A stretch of 64,000 bases of DNA from Rhodonellum psychrophilum GCM71 = DSM 17998 (GCF_000381545.1 NZ_KB906673.1:372001-436000), one strand, 5' to 3'; shown: positions 54,759 through 63,303, numbered from the stretch's first letter. Made by a program: numbers and translations. Notes: a model not told the origin generated them from the letters alone.

Positions 54759-55301
54759 ATGATGAAAATTAAAATTATCCTTTCCGCAATCGCTTTGTTT
54801 TGCGTAGGATTTGCGGCGAATGCTCAAGATCTGAAGATCGGCTATACCAATGTGGAACTCATAATGGATCTGATGCCAGAGATGGAACAAATCGGCGCGG
54901 ACATCCAGGATTATCAGGCACAACTGCAAACCAATATCCAAACCAAAGCACAGGATTTCCAAAAACAGGTACAGGCTTATCAGCAAGCTGCTGCGACCAT
55001 GACCGAAGAGGCCAGAGGAACAAAAGAGGCCTCACTTCAAAAAATCCAACAAGATCTTCAGAAATATGAGCAAGATGCTCAGACTTCTTACCAGAAGAAA
55101 CTTCAGGAACTTTTGGAGCCGATTCAAGCAAAAGTCTTCAATGCGATCAATGCTGTAGCTGCTGAAAACAACTACACGCACATTTTCTCTGAAACTGCGG
55201 GACAATCACCAATATTGCTTTACACCAAAGACGAAGACAAATTTACTGAGTTGGTTTTGACCAAATTGGGTGTTGAAATTCCAAAAGCTCCAGGGCAATA
55301 A
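54759..55301 (+). CDS. OmpH/Skp-family periplasmic chaperone (second copy)
   Basis: 180 residues with a signal peptide (ends AANAQ, ~residue 22). DLKIGYTNVELIMDLMPEM opens the mature part. The coiled-coil arms are very rich in Gln (DYQAQLQTNIQTKAQDFQ), unlike the first copy, and the end (HIFSETAGQSPILLYTKDED) is Skp-like. Tandem skp genes behind bamA are common in Bacteroidota; the two have diverged enough to suggest different clients. A strong terminator follows. Confidence 0.9.
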   Translation: MMKIKIILSAIALFCVGFAANAQDLKIGYTNVELIMDLMPEMEQIGADIQDYQAQLQTNIQTKAQDFQKQVQAYQQAAATMTEEARGTKEASLQKIQQDLQKYEQDAQTSYQKKLQELLEPIQAKVFNAINAVAAENNYTHIFSETAGQSPILLYTKDEDKFTELVLTKLGVEIPKAPGQ

Positions 55302-55330
55302 TTAATTGATTTCTCAATAGCATTTGATTG

Positions 55331-55359
55331 GCCCGCTCCTCACAGGAGCGGGCTTTTTT
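55331..55359 (+). terminator. Intrinsic terminator of the bamA-skp operon
   Basis: GCCCGCTCCT (55331-55340) pairs perfectly with AGGAGCGGGC (55344-55353), followed by TTTTTT. Confidence 0.96.
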
Positions 55360-55508
55360 AATTTAAATCCGAAATCTACAATATCCTAATGAGGCCCATA
55401 AATAAGCAGTTTCAAGATGGAATGGAGTGGGTGATGCAGAACACGGGATAAAAAGATGCTTTTGCTTTTTGAAAAGTGTAACTTTTGGGAATAATTGAAT
55501 AGGAAAAT

Positions 55509-55814
55509 ATGCCAAAAAAGAAATTCAAAGACATCATTCAGCATTCTGATGAAGCCGTTCTAGTGGACTTCTATGCGGATTGGTGTGGACCTTGCCAAAC
55601 CATGTCTCCCATACTGGAGGAGGTCTCCAACGAACTGGACGGAAAGATCAAAATCATCAAATTGAATGTTGACAAAAGTCCGCAAGCATCGCTTCAGTTT
55701 GGGGTCAGGTCTATTCCCCATTTTATATTGTTCAAGAGAGGCAAGATTCTTTGGCGAAAAGGAGGCGTGATGACAAAACGGGATCTGTTAAAGGCGCTTA
55801 AGGGGTTTGTTTGA
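55509..55814 (+). CDS. Thioredoxin
   Basis: 101 residues, cytoplasmic. The redox site is ADWCGPCQ (Cys26, Cys29) and the cis-proline is Pro70 in GVRSIPHF, a complete thioredoxin. The conserved Gly-rich turn near the end reads FKRGKILWRKGGVM, as usual. It reduces protein disulfides using thioredoxin reductase, whose gene is not in the window. It stands alone between the skp terminator and repeat copy F. Confidence 0.93.
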   Translation: MPKKKFKDIIQHSDEAVLVDFYADWCGPCQTMSPILEEVSNELDGKIKIIKLNVDKSPQASLQFGVRSIPHFILFKRGKILWRKGGVMTKRDLLKALKGFV

Positions 55815-56072
55815 TCACAATGGAGGTGAATTACCCATGGATGTAGGACTTCATTCTTTTTCTACCAAGGATTTTAGAAAATAAATTCTGTCTTACCCCC
55901 GGCACTTTTTACGGGGATTGTTGCCCGGTTTCCCCACATTGAATAGTGAGGATTGGGATTTGAACAGGCCTTAGACTTTTTTTTTGGTTGGGATGCTTAC
56001 GAAATGTTTCTGTGTTGTATGTTCTAAGGAGAATCGTTTTTTCAATTGGAAATACATCCAACCGACCCTGTG
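55815..56072. other. Intergenic region, no feature assigned
   Basis: 258 bases after the thioredoxin gene and before repeat copy F. A CCCCG...CGGGG hairpin (about 55896-55916) lacks a T-run, and there is no supported reading frame or promoter. Confidence 0.4.
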
Positions 56073-56304
56073 AAACCCATTTTATGCATTACGGACTCAA
56101 CGCAATATTGTAATTGATTGACAATCAATTGGATGTTGACTATTCTTGATTTCACCTTATTGGTGTCAGGAATTATTCTCCCAAAAGGCTGATTTTCTTT
56201 CAGTTTCAATCCCATTTGGAAACCTATTGCTTGTTTCCATCTTACTTACGTCAAGTTAGCTGCTTTACCTTACTTTTTCAATGTCTTAGAATTCGGGTTA
56301 AATT
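56073..56304 (+). repeat. Dispersed MITE-like intergenic repeat, copy F
   Basis: Starts AAACCCATTTTATGCATTAC, contains ACGGACTCAACGCAATATTG, TTGATTTCACCTTATTGG and CTGATTTTCTTTCAGTTTCA, then an added segment with CAAGTTAGCTGCTTTACC, and ends ATTCGGGTTAAATTG. Its left two thirds are close to copy E (inverted, 8 kb away), while its right third matches copy A. Confidence 0.85.
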
Positions 56305-56377
56305 GATTCATCTGTCCCATCTCTTTCGAGGGTATAGCCAATCTTGGAGCCAATATATTCTTCCCACAATTCAAGCA

Positions 56378-56415
56378 TAAAAAAACCATCGGAGCAACTT
56401 TTGCTTCCGATGGCC
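56378..56415 (-). terminator. Intrinsic terminator of the M14 pair
   Basis: CCATCGGA (56386-56393) pairs with TCCGATGG (56406-56413), with GCAA/TTGC extending the stem. On the minus strand it is followed by a T-run (A-run 56378-56385 on the plus strand). Confidence 0.85.
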
Positions 56416-56447
56416 TTTTCATTGACCTAAGATTTTGTCTCTGAGTC

Positions 56448-58187
56448 TTATTTTTTCCAACTCGCTTTACCTCCTTTGGCGGATTCCACATGGATGCTGT
56501 AATTGCTGTTTCCGGATACTATCCAGCGTACTTTTACCGCGTCCATTCCTGGGATGTTGTCTATTGCGATTTTTTCCGGATTGACTTTTTGTTCCGTAAC
56601 CTTGTTGAAATCTTGGTTTTCCACTACAAATCCCGTCACCACCTTGGCGCCGACAATGCTGATATAATCAGGTTTTTCGATTTTGTACTTCAGATCCTGA
56701 CTCGAATGGGTGGGCATCAATCTTTCATTGTAGATGGTGGCGGTCACTTCTTTCAAACCACTTCCCAAATCCACTTCTCTGACATCCATCACGCTCAGTT
56801 TTGGAGTATGGTAAGCATGGTAGATCGTAAAAGCAGAATTTCTATGTGCATCCTGCTCCATCAAGAATCCGGGATGAAGGCGTCCGAAATTCTTTTTGAA
56901 ACCACCGATTTCGATTTTGCCGAATTGTGGATGGTCAAATTCCTTCCAATTCACGAAAGCATCTCCAAAAGTCAGGTAGGAATCCACTTTTAGTTGTTCG
57001 TCTTGGTTGTTTCGCCCAGCTTCTTTGTGGAAATAAAGATAGGAAGTCATCAATTCGTTGGAATAGGTGAAGATGCCTCTTCCACCATAGAACCAATCCA
57101 ATTGGCCTCCAAAGACAGAATAGAGGTCTTTGTACACCACCAAATAGCGGTAACCGGGCATGAATTCTTCCCCTTTCTTGGCGATGGCATCATAGATGCG
57201 GACATCACTTGCATTATAGGTGTCGATATCTTCCTGTGCACCTGGACCTCTCAATATCATCCCTCCATAGTTGTGGTAGCTTTGGGCACCCGCAATGTTG
57301 GGATGCTTCATGACAAATTCCATGACTGCACGGTTTTCAGGGACGCTGAAAGGATATCTGAGGGCTCCTCTTTGTACATAATCTGGCTGCCAGTTCCAGC
57401 CCCAATCCCTGTTGGGATCATAAAAGCCAATCCCGTCGTCATTGACCACGCCATCTCCATCTCGGTCCAATCCTTCATACCCGAGCATTTCATATTCTCC
57501 TTTTTGCTCAGGTGCTACCATCGTCAATTTTCTTGGATCCATCGGATCCTTGACATATCGTCCGGTTGGTGATTTCCGGATCATCATGGTGATGTGCCCA
57601 TTGTTGTCCAAATCGTCAAAAGGATCCTCTCCATATTCCCCATCTCCGTCATTGTCAAAAATCATCATGCCTGACCTTGGCGAATTTTGGTTGTTTGGCT
57701 CTTTGATAAAATAATCGTGTGCATCAGGGTTGATGGTAGGGGCAATGTAGAAAACCTTGTCCTGAAGGAGTTCAGTAATAAAGTCCAGATCTCCAAACAT
57801 TTCGCTGAGGTACCATGCGGTGTACAGCGTGAATTCCGTTCCTTGGATTTCATTGGAGTGAATGTTCCCATCGATCCACATGGCGGGTTTGTCCTCCGGT
57901 TTTCCAGTTTTGAAATCGGTGACGGTGAGCACCCAAATGTCATTTCCCAAAAATGATTTCCCGATGCTTTCCATCTTGACCAAGTTGGGGTGTTTCTTTG
58001 CCATATCCCGCATGATTTCCTCCAAGGCGAGATTGGTGTGGTACCTGTTCCAGGAAACCTGTACTTTGGGGGTATGGGGCGTCCCAATGGCGCGGAAATA
58101 TTTATCCTGCGCATTGGATGCCGACGTTGCCGCCAGGGTGAGGGCTGCTCCTAAAGCAGCGGTATAGATGCAGTTTATAAATTTCAT
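56448..58187 (-). CDS. Secreted M14 family metallopeptidase, catalytic residues intact
   Basis: 579 residues with a signal peptide (ends ASNAQ, ~27). Zinc ligands are His110 and Glu113 in GNIHSNE and His305 in AQSYHNYGG. PNRDW (258-262) holds the Asn/Arg substrate pair, and Glu378 in FTYSNELM is the general base. Three acidic DxDxDG calcium-type loops interrupt the fold (~178-188, 191-199, 241-251). The C-terminal ~150 residues form a beta-rich extension. It should remove C-terminal residues from peptides outside the inner membrane. It is transcribed after the paralogue at 58200 with a 12-base gap, so the two are co-expressed. Confidence 0.9.
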   Translation of the reverse strand: MKFINCIYTAALGAALTLAATSASNAQDKYFRAIGTPHTPKVQVSWNRYHTNLALEEIMRDMAKKHPNLVKMESIGKSFLGNDIWVLTVTDFKTGKPEDKPAMWIDGNIHSNEIQGTEFTLYTAWYLSEMFGDLDFITELLQDKVFYIAPTINPDAHDYFIKEPNNQNSPRSGMMIFDNDGDGEYGEDPFDDLDNNGHITMMIRKSPTGRYVKDPMDPRKLTMVAPEQKGEYEMLGYEGLDRDGDGVVNDDGIGFYDPNRDWGWNWQPDYVQRGALRYPFSVPENRAVMEFVMKHPNIAGAQSYHNYGGMILRGPGAQEDIDTYNASDVRIYDAIAKKGEEFMPGYRYLVVYKDLYSVFGGQLDWFYGGRGIFTYSNELMTSYLYFHKEAGRNNQDEQLKVDSYLTFGDAFVNWKEFDHPQFGKIEIGGFKKNFGRLHPGFLMEQDAHRNSAFTIYHAYHTPKLSVMDVREVDLGSGLKEVTATIYNERLMPTHSSQDLKYKIEKPDYISIVGAKVVTGFVVENQDFNKVTEQKVNPEKIAIDNIPGMDAVKVRWIVSGNSNYSIHVESAKGGKASWKK

Positions 58188-58199
58188 GGTGTTGCTGAT

Positions 58200-59816
58200 T
58201 TAGAGTTTGACATTCAAGCTGGCGTATCCGACATGTGGCGCTCCTGCCTTGATGTCGACATTTCCGGAGCCTTTGACTATCCAAGTCAGAGTGGTTTTTT
58301 CGTAGGACTCCAGCTTTTCGATCAACTTCATTTTGTCTCCTGCCAACAGGTCTTTCGCATCTTTATTGATGTCGACCCTTATTTTTCTCAACCATCTTGA
58401 TTTTAACCCCATTTCGGAATGTGAGGGTAGTGTCGAATTGTTGACCAAATCAACTGAAATTCGGGTAAGATTCCCCGCCAATTTCTCAGTCTGCACATTG
58501 TGAAACTCCAAATTTGGTCTCATTTCTGCCAATTTGAGGATGAATGCATTGTGTTCTGCGGCAATTTCATCCACTTTGGCAAATGGAGGATTCACTCTTA
58601 CGAAGGGTTTAATTCCTCCGATTTCCACTTTTTGATTGGGGAAATCCGGATGCTGTATGGCTGTCCACGGGACAAAAACATCACTTTGCCCCTCGGCTGT
58701 GGCCCAGGTCATGAAATTCACATCCATGTTGGCATTGGATTTACCTTCTTCGTTTTTGACTTCTGGAATCCACCATCCCGGTGTAGAGAAGCTCAATCTC
58801 CCAAAATGGAAATATGCCCACTGGAAGAAATCACCGTCTGTTCCTTGGTTGGTTTGGTTGAAGGCTTTCTGGGTCACTCCGTCATTGTAGAGGCCAGAGA
58901 CCATCGCGTTGAGTGCCACATCATTTTCAAGCATGGAAGTCACTATCCTTTTCTTGGCATCAGCCGAATTGTGTTTCATTGGGCTGGAGAGATTGTTGGC
59001 TGGACTGAAAGTGACAAAGGCAAAAATGTTCCATTGGTCAAACAAATAGTCCAAAAGCGCCCTTCCTTCTGGTTGGGAAACGGCAAATTCGCCTGCCAAC
59101 GGCTGGAATGCAGGGAATTTATAGGGCAAACTCTTGTTGAATGCAATGCCTTCCAATAGGTCTTCCCCAAACTTACCGTCTTTGTCATTGTCGCGGCTTT
59201 CAGGGAAAAGCATGTATTTTCCCTTCTGACCTTTTGATCGGTCGGCTTTGACCATTATCCGATCATCGTCTTCGGAAGCGGCATATTCCCCCACTGGGCT
59301 TTCCACCCGCATCATGGTGATGAAACCATCTTTATTCAGGTCTTCATATCCATCCTCATTGACCCTGCCATCACGGTCTTGGTCCACTTTGGCGGCGTTG
59401 CCTCTTCTTTCATATTTCAGGGATGCATGGTATTGCGCATAGGCATCCGGTGACATGTTGGGGAAAATGTAAAATGTGTTTTTTTCAAGTGCCGAAGCAT
59501 TTTCTTTTACTAGGTTTTCAGCAAATCGAAGGGACATTTCCACACCCAAGACATGAAAACCTTCGACTCCGCCGACCAAAGCCAGGGCAGGTTTGTTGTC
59601 CATGTCGCCGGTTCCTACTTTTAGGGCCCAGATGTCCTTTCCTCCCTCGGTTTTGACGAGTGAGATGAGTTTTGCGGGACTACCGCTTCCAGAAATGGCC
59701 TTAAGCCGCTGGTCGATTTGGCTCAATGTGGGATAATCCCCTTGGGCAAAACTGGAAATGTGGGGAGAAAACAGGATTCCTGCCCCCATAACCAGAGAAA
59801 GATAAATTTTTTTCAT
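58200..59816 (-). CDS. Secreted M14-like protein lacking the catalytic residues (probable pseudoenzyme)
   Basis: 538 residues from MKKIYLSLVMG; the frame extends 11 codons further, but this start gives a clean signal peptide ending SSFAQ (~25). It is clearly homologous to the downstream M14 gene over the whole fold (KPALALVGGVEG against KPAMWIDGNIHS; DGFITMM against NGHITMM). Where the active relative has HSNE, this one reads EGFH (Glu85, His88), so His and Glu are exchanged. The SYHNYGG His block reads TFSPANN, PNRDW is absent, and YSNEL reads FSTPG. The calcium-type loops remain (145-154, 159-166, 209-217). The frame is intact, so it is a maintained non-enzyme or an altered enzyme, not a broken gene. 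Confidence 0.85.
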   Translation of the reverse strand: MKKIYLSLVMGAGILFSPHISSFAQGDYPTLSQIDQRLKAISGSGSPAKLISLVKTEGGKDIWALKVGTGDMDNKPALALVGGVEGFHVLGVEMSLRFAENLVKENASALEKNTFYIFPNMSPDAYAQYHASLKYERRGNAAKVDQDRDGRVNEDGYEDLNKDGFITMMRVESPVGEYAASEDDDRIMVKADRSKGQKGKYMLFPESRDNDKDGKFGEDLLEGIAFNKSLPYKFPAFQPLAGEFAVSQPEGRALLDYLFDQWNIFAFVTFSPANNLSSPMKHNSADAKKRIVTSMLENDVALNAMVSGLYNDGVTQKAFNQTNQGTDGDFFQWAYFHFGRLSFSTPGWWIPEVKNEEGKSNANMDVNFMTWATAEGQSDVFVPWTAIQHPDFPNQKVEIGGIKPFVRVNPPFAKVDEIAAEHNAFILKLAEMRPNLEFHNVQTEKLAGNLTRISVDLVNNSTLPSHSEMGLKSRWLRKIRVDINKDAKDLLAGDKMKLIEKLESYEKTTLTWIVKGSGNVDIKAGAPHVGYASLNVKL

Positions 59817-60067
59817 AAAGCGAATTTGGTTTGGATTTATAGCCTTCAACGACCTGAGAATACAATCTTGGATACAGCTTGGCGCATCTATGTTACAAAA
59901 AATACATGGATAAATAAACGGGCTTTGGGTACAAAGAATGAGGCGTTTTTGAATGGCGGTACAATAGGATAAGTGGGGAAGGGAAAAGTATTCTTAAAAT
60001 CAAGGGCCTTTATGTGCATTAAAAGGCAAAAATTTAATTACTTTGCAAGTAAAAAAAATTTGCCATT

Positions 60068-60907
60068 ATGTTTCATAAAATAGCACTCGCGATTGCCTTT
60101 TCTCCCAGGATGGAGGCTTTGATCTGTGAGTCAAAGCGATTGAAAGATCTTTTTAATTCCGAATTGCTCTTGATCCATATAGGAGAAAAGTCACAGTTAG
60201 AGGAGGGAAATCTGAAAACCATCCTTGAAAAACACAATATCGATCTAGCCAAAACCAAGGTGGTTTGGGAGACAGGCAAACCCGTTAAAAAGATCATCGA
60301 GATTTGCGAAAAAGAGGGTGTGGACCTTCTTGTCGCAGGAGCTTTAAAAAATGAAGGTTTCTTCAAATACTATTTGGGGTCGATTGCGCGAAAAATCATT
60401 CGAAAATCCAAATGTTCTGTACTTACCTTGATAGAACCATCATTTGATCGCAATCCATTTCAAAAGGTAGTGATCAATGGTACCCAGCAGGAACAGACTC
60501 CGTATGTCATCGCAAAGGGCTTGGAATGGTGTAAATTGGAGCAAACCAAGAAAGTTTTTATCGTGAATGAAATCAAAATGTATGGTTTCCAGATGGCGAC
60601 AGCAGGAGAGGGTGGTGGCGATGAAGTTTCTGCTACCCGAAAGAAACTGGTAGCAGAAGAAGTGATTTATGTGGAAAACATACTAAAACATTTAGATAAA
60701 GGGGATTTAAAAGTCAATATCAAAATAACCTGTGGCAAATGGGCTGCTGAATTGGTGAGATTCTCAGAAGATATTAAAGCTGATTTGTTGATTGTAGGTG
60801 ATGAAGGAAATTTAGGGATTTTTGATAGGATTTTTTCGCACGACCTGGAAGATATATTAGGTGATTTACCGTGCAACCTCTTAATCATAAAGAAATATAG
60901 TGTCTAA
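60068..60907 (+). CDS. Universal stress protein with two UspA-like domains
   Basis: 279 residues: UspA-like domain 1 (~1-125, FHKIALAIAFSPRMEALI, VDLLVAGALKNEG) and a second, diverged one (~130-279, ADLLIVGDEGNLGIFDRIF). The ATP-loop GxxGxxxxG is not clearly present in either, so nucleotide binding is uncertain. Its TAA is followed directly by the ATG of the antiporter, with zero spacing, so the two are translationally linked and the protein probably regulates or senses for the transporter. Confidence 0.85.
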   Translation: MFHKIALAIAFSPRMEALICESKRLKDLFNSELLLIHIGEKSQLEEGNLKTILEKHNIDLAKTKVVWETGKPVKKIIEICEKEGVDLLVAGALKNEGFFKYYLGSIARKIIRKSKCSVLTLIEPSFDRNPFQKVVINGTQQEQTPYVIAKGLEWCKLEQTKKVFIVNEIKMYGFQMATAGEGGGDEVSATRKKLVAEEVIYVENILKHLDKGDLKVNIKITCGKWAAELVRFSEDIKADLLIVGDEGNLGIFDRIFSHDLEDILGDLPCNLLIIKKYSV

Positions 60908-62149
60908 ATGGAAAAACTTTCCCATAGTGAAGTAGTTAATCTTTTACTGCAACTGGCATCCATGTTAATTTTGGCAAGAGTTTTTGCCGAAATAGCAAGG
61001 AAACTCAAACAACCAGCAGTTGTGGGAGAAATTCTTGCGGGGATCCTTTTGGGTCCCACCATTTTGGGAAGTTTGTTTCCCGGAATGTTTGAATTCTTAT
61101 TCAATTCAAATCAAATGAGTAATATTGCTTTGGATGGATATGTTCAGATAGCAGTGGTACTGCTATTGTTTATTGCTGGATTGGAGGTGGAATTGAATAT
61201 TGTTCTTTCACAAGGGAAAAAAGCGCTAAGCATTAGTTTTTTTGGGTTGGTCATTCCTTTTGCTTTTGGATTTATAGCACCCTTTTTCTTTGCTGAATTT
61301 TTTGGATTTGTAGAAGGAAACCGGCTATTATTTTCATTATTTATGGGTACCGCAATGGCGATAAGTGCACTTCCGGTAATTGTGAGGACCTTGATGGATC
61401 TGGATTTGTTTAAAAGTAAAATGGGAATGATGATAGTTTCCGCTGCGATGGTGGATGATATCATTGGATGGATGATTTTCTCAATCATCTTGAGTTTTAT
61501 GGGGAAAGAAGCGAACACACTAGGTATTGGTTATACCATTTTATTGACGGTAGGTTTTGCTGTTTTTATGATAACCATTGGAAAGTCTCTTATCAATAAA
61601 GTTCTGCCTTGGATAAATAAAAGGTTGGCCTGGCCTGGTGGTTTGATTTCATTATCTCTTGCAGCTTGTTTTCTTGCGGCAGCTTTTACAGAATTCATCG
61701 GTATTCATGCCATTTTTGGTGCCTTTATTTTGGGAGTAGCTATCGGTGATTCCAAACATATGACAGAAAGAGCAAAGGAAATTATTCACCAATTTGTGAA
61801 CAATATCTTTGCACCCGTATTTTTTGTTTCCATTGGATTAAAGGTTAATTTTTTCACGAATTTTGACCCGTTATTAGTGTTCGTAGTCATCGTTGTCGCT
61901 TATGTAGGAAAAGTGATCGGTTGTGGTTTTGGTGCATTACAAGGGGGCATGAGTAAATGGGAATCTTTTGCCATTGGATTTGGCATGAATGCCCGGGGTG
62001 CGATGGAGATTATTTTGGGCCTTATCGCCTTAGAAGCAGGGCTGATAAGCGAGAAACTTTTCGTTGCCTTGGTAGTAATGGCCTTGGTGACGAGTATGAC
62101 GAGTGGGCCTTTGATGAAGTGGGCAATGAATAAAAATAAGTTGGCTTAA
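60908..62149 (+). CDS. CPA2-family cation:proton antiporter (Kef-type)
   Basis: 413 residues, about 12 membrane helices and no large C-terminal regulatory (TrkA) domain. Family blocks are AEIARKLKQPAVVGEILAG, then SALPVIVRTLMDLDLFKS, and MVDDIIGWM with the conserved Asp of the ion site. It should exchange Na+ or K+ for protons across the inner membrane. It lacks a built-in ligand domain, and the universal stress protein encoded directly upstream may take that role. Confidence 0.93.
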   Translation: MEKLSHSEVVNLLLQLASMLILARVFAEIARKLKQPAVVGEILAGILLGPTILGSLFPGMFEFLFNSNQMSNIALDGYVQIAVVLLLFIAGLEVELNIVLSQGKKALSISFFGLVIPFAFGFIAPFFFAEFFGFVEGNRLLFSLFMGTAMAISALPVIVRTLMDLDLFKSKMGMMIVSAAMVDDIIGWMIFSIILSFMGKEANTLGIGYTILLTVGFAVFMITIGKSLINKVLPWINKRLAWPGGLISLSLAACFLAAAFTEFIGIHAIFGAFILGVAIGDSKHMTERAKEIIHQFVNNIFAPVFFVSIGLKVNFFTNFDPLLVFVVIVVAYVGKVIGCGFGALQGGMSKWESFAIGFGMNARGAMEIILGLIALEAGLISEKLFVALVVMALVTSMTSGPLMKWAMNKNKLA

Positions 62150-62199
62150 TCGCGGGTTTTGTATAAGAAAAAAATGCGTGGGAATATCCGGAAATGCCC

Positions 62200-62232
62200 C
62201 TTGATAATTTCTAACCAAAGGGCTTAATTTTG
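62200..62232 (+). promoter_or_regulatory. Promoter of hemH
   Basis: CTTG (62200-62203), 21 bases, then TAATTTTG (62225-62232), matching the -33/-7 layout of Bacteroidota promoters. It overlaps the in-frame TTG at 62230, so translation must start at 62269. Confidence 0.7.
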
Positions 62233-62268
62233 GTTATTCATAATGATGTTTTACATTTTAAAAATTCG

Positions 62269-63303
62269 ATGAGCAAAAATAAAGCAAAAACAGGTGTCCT
62301 TCTTGTCAATTTGGGTACGCCCGACAGTACGGCCACCGGTGATGTGAGAAAATATTTGAGGGAGTTTTTGATGGATTGGAGAGTCATTGACTTCCCATTT
62401 ATCCCCAGATGGATGTTGGTCAACTTGATTATTGCTCCTTTCAGGGCGCCCAAATCCGCAAAGGAATACCGTAAACTTTGGACTGAAAGGGGATCTCCAC
62501 TTCTTTTTCACACGGAAGATCTGCGGGACAAACTGGTAAAAAAACTGGATCCGGAAAAATATGTGGTGGAAATGGCCATGCGCTACCAAACTCCAAGCAT
62601 TGAGAATGGCTTAAAAAACCTGAACAAAGCCAATGTAAAGAAAATCATTGTCCTCCCTTTGTTTCCCCAGTACGCTTCCGCAACCAATGGTTCGGTAGCG
62701 GACAAGGTGATGGAAATCGCTAAAGAATGGCAAATAGTCCCCAGTATTTCTTTTGTCAACAACTTTGTAGAGCATCCACTTTTTCTCCAGGCTTGGGCTG
62801 AGGTCGGCAAGGAAATGATGGACAAGGCAGAATATGACATGTTTCTGTTTTCTTATCACGGCTTGCCGGAAAGACAAATTCGAAAAGGTTCTGTAGAGGG
62901 TTATTGCCAACTCAGTGACAAATGCTGTGGCAATTACACCAAGAAAAATCAATTCTGCTATCGAGGACAGTGTTTCCATACCACTAGGCTTTTGGTCGAA
63001 AAAATGCAGCTACCAGCAGACAAGGTGATGACCTGTTTCCAATCCCGTTTGGGAAATGATCCTTGGATCAAACCTTACACAGAAGATGTCATCAAGGAAT
63101 TGGCAGCAAAAGGGATAAAAAAAGTACTCGTTTTTTCCCCTGCATTTGTGGCGGATTGTCTGGAGACGATTGTGGAAGTGGGTGAAGAATACAAGGAAAA
63201 ATTCGAAGAACTGGGGGGCGAAGAATGGGAGCTTGTCCCGAGTTTGAATTCCAATGACACCTGGGTGGATTGCGTTGCCGATTTGGTAGAATCCAATACC
63301 TGA
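62269..63303 (+). CDS. hemH: Ferrochelatase
   Basis: 344 residues; inserts ferrous iron into protoporphyrin IX (or coproporphyrin III), the terminal heme step. N-terminal VLLVNLGTPDS, catalytic His197 in FSYHGLPERQ and Glu299 in VADCLETIVEV are visible. Just after the catalytic His is a cysteine cluster: Cys213, Cys219, Cys220, Cys230 and Cys235 within 23 residues, not present in the E. coli enzyme. It might bind a metal or iron-sulfur cluster. The start was set at ATG 62269 because the promoter covers the upstream frame. Monocistronic, with its own terminator. Confidence 0.95.
   Translation: MSKNKAKTGVLLVNLGTPDSTATGDVRKYLREFLMDWRVIDFPFIPRWMLVNLIIAPFRAPKSAKEYRKLWTERGSPLLFHTEDLRDKLVKKLDPEKYVVEMAMRYQTPSIENGLKNLNKANVKKIIVLPLFPQYASATNGSVADKVMEIAKEWQIVPSISFVNNFVEHPLFLQAWAEVGKEMMDKAEYDMFLFSYHGLPERQIRKGSVEGYCQLSDKCCGNYTKKNQFCYRGQCFHTTRLLVEKMQLPADKVMTCFQSRLGNDPWIKPYTEDVIKELAAKGIKKVLVFSPAFVADCLETIVEVGEEYKEKFEELGGEEWELVPSLNSNDTWVDCVADLVESNT

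Noticed and set aside
11-56304. Dispersed repeats as a CRISPR array
   Set aside because: Copies are kilobases apart, about 200 bases long and on both strands; no regular spacers and no cas genes.
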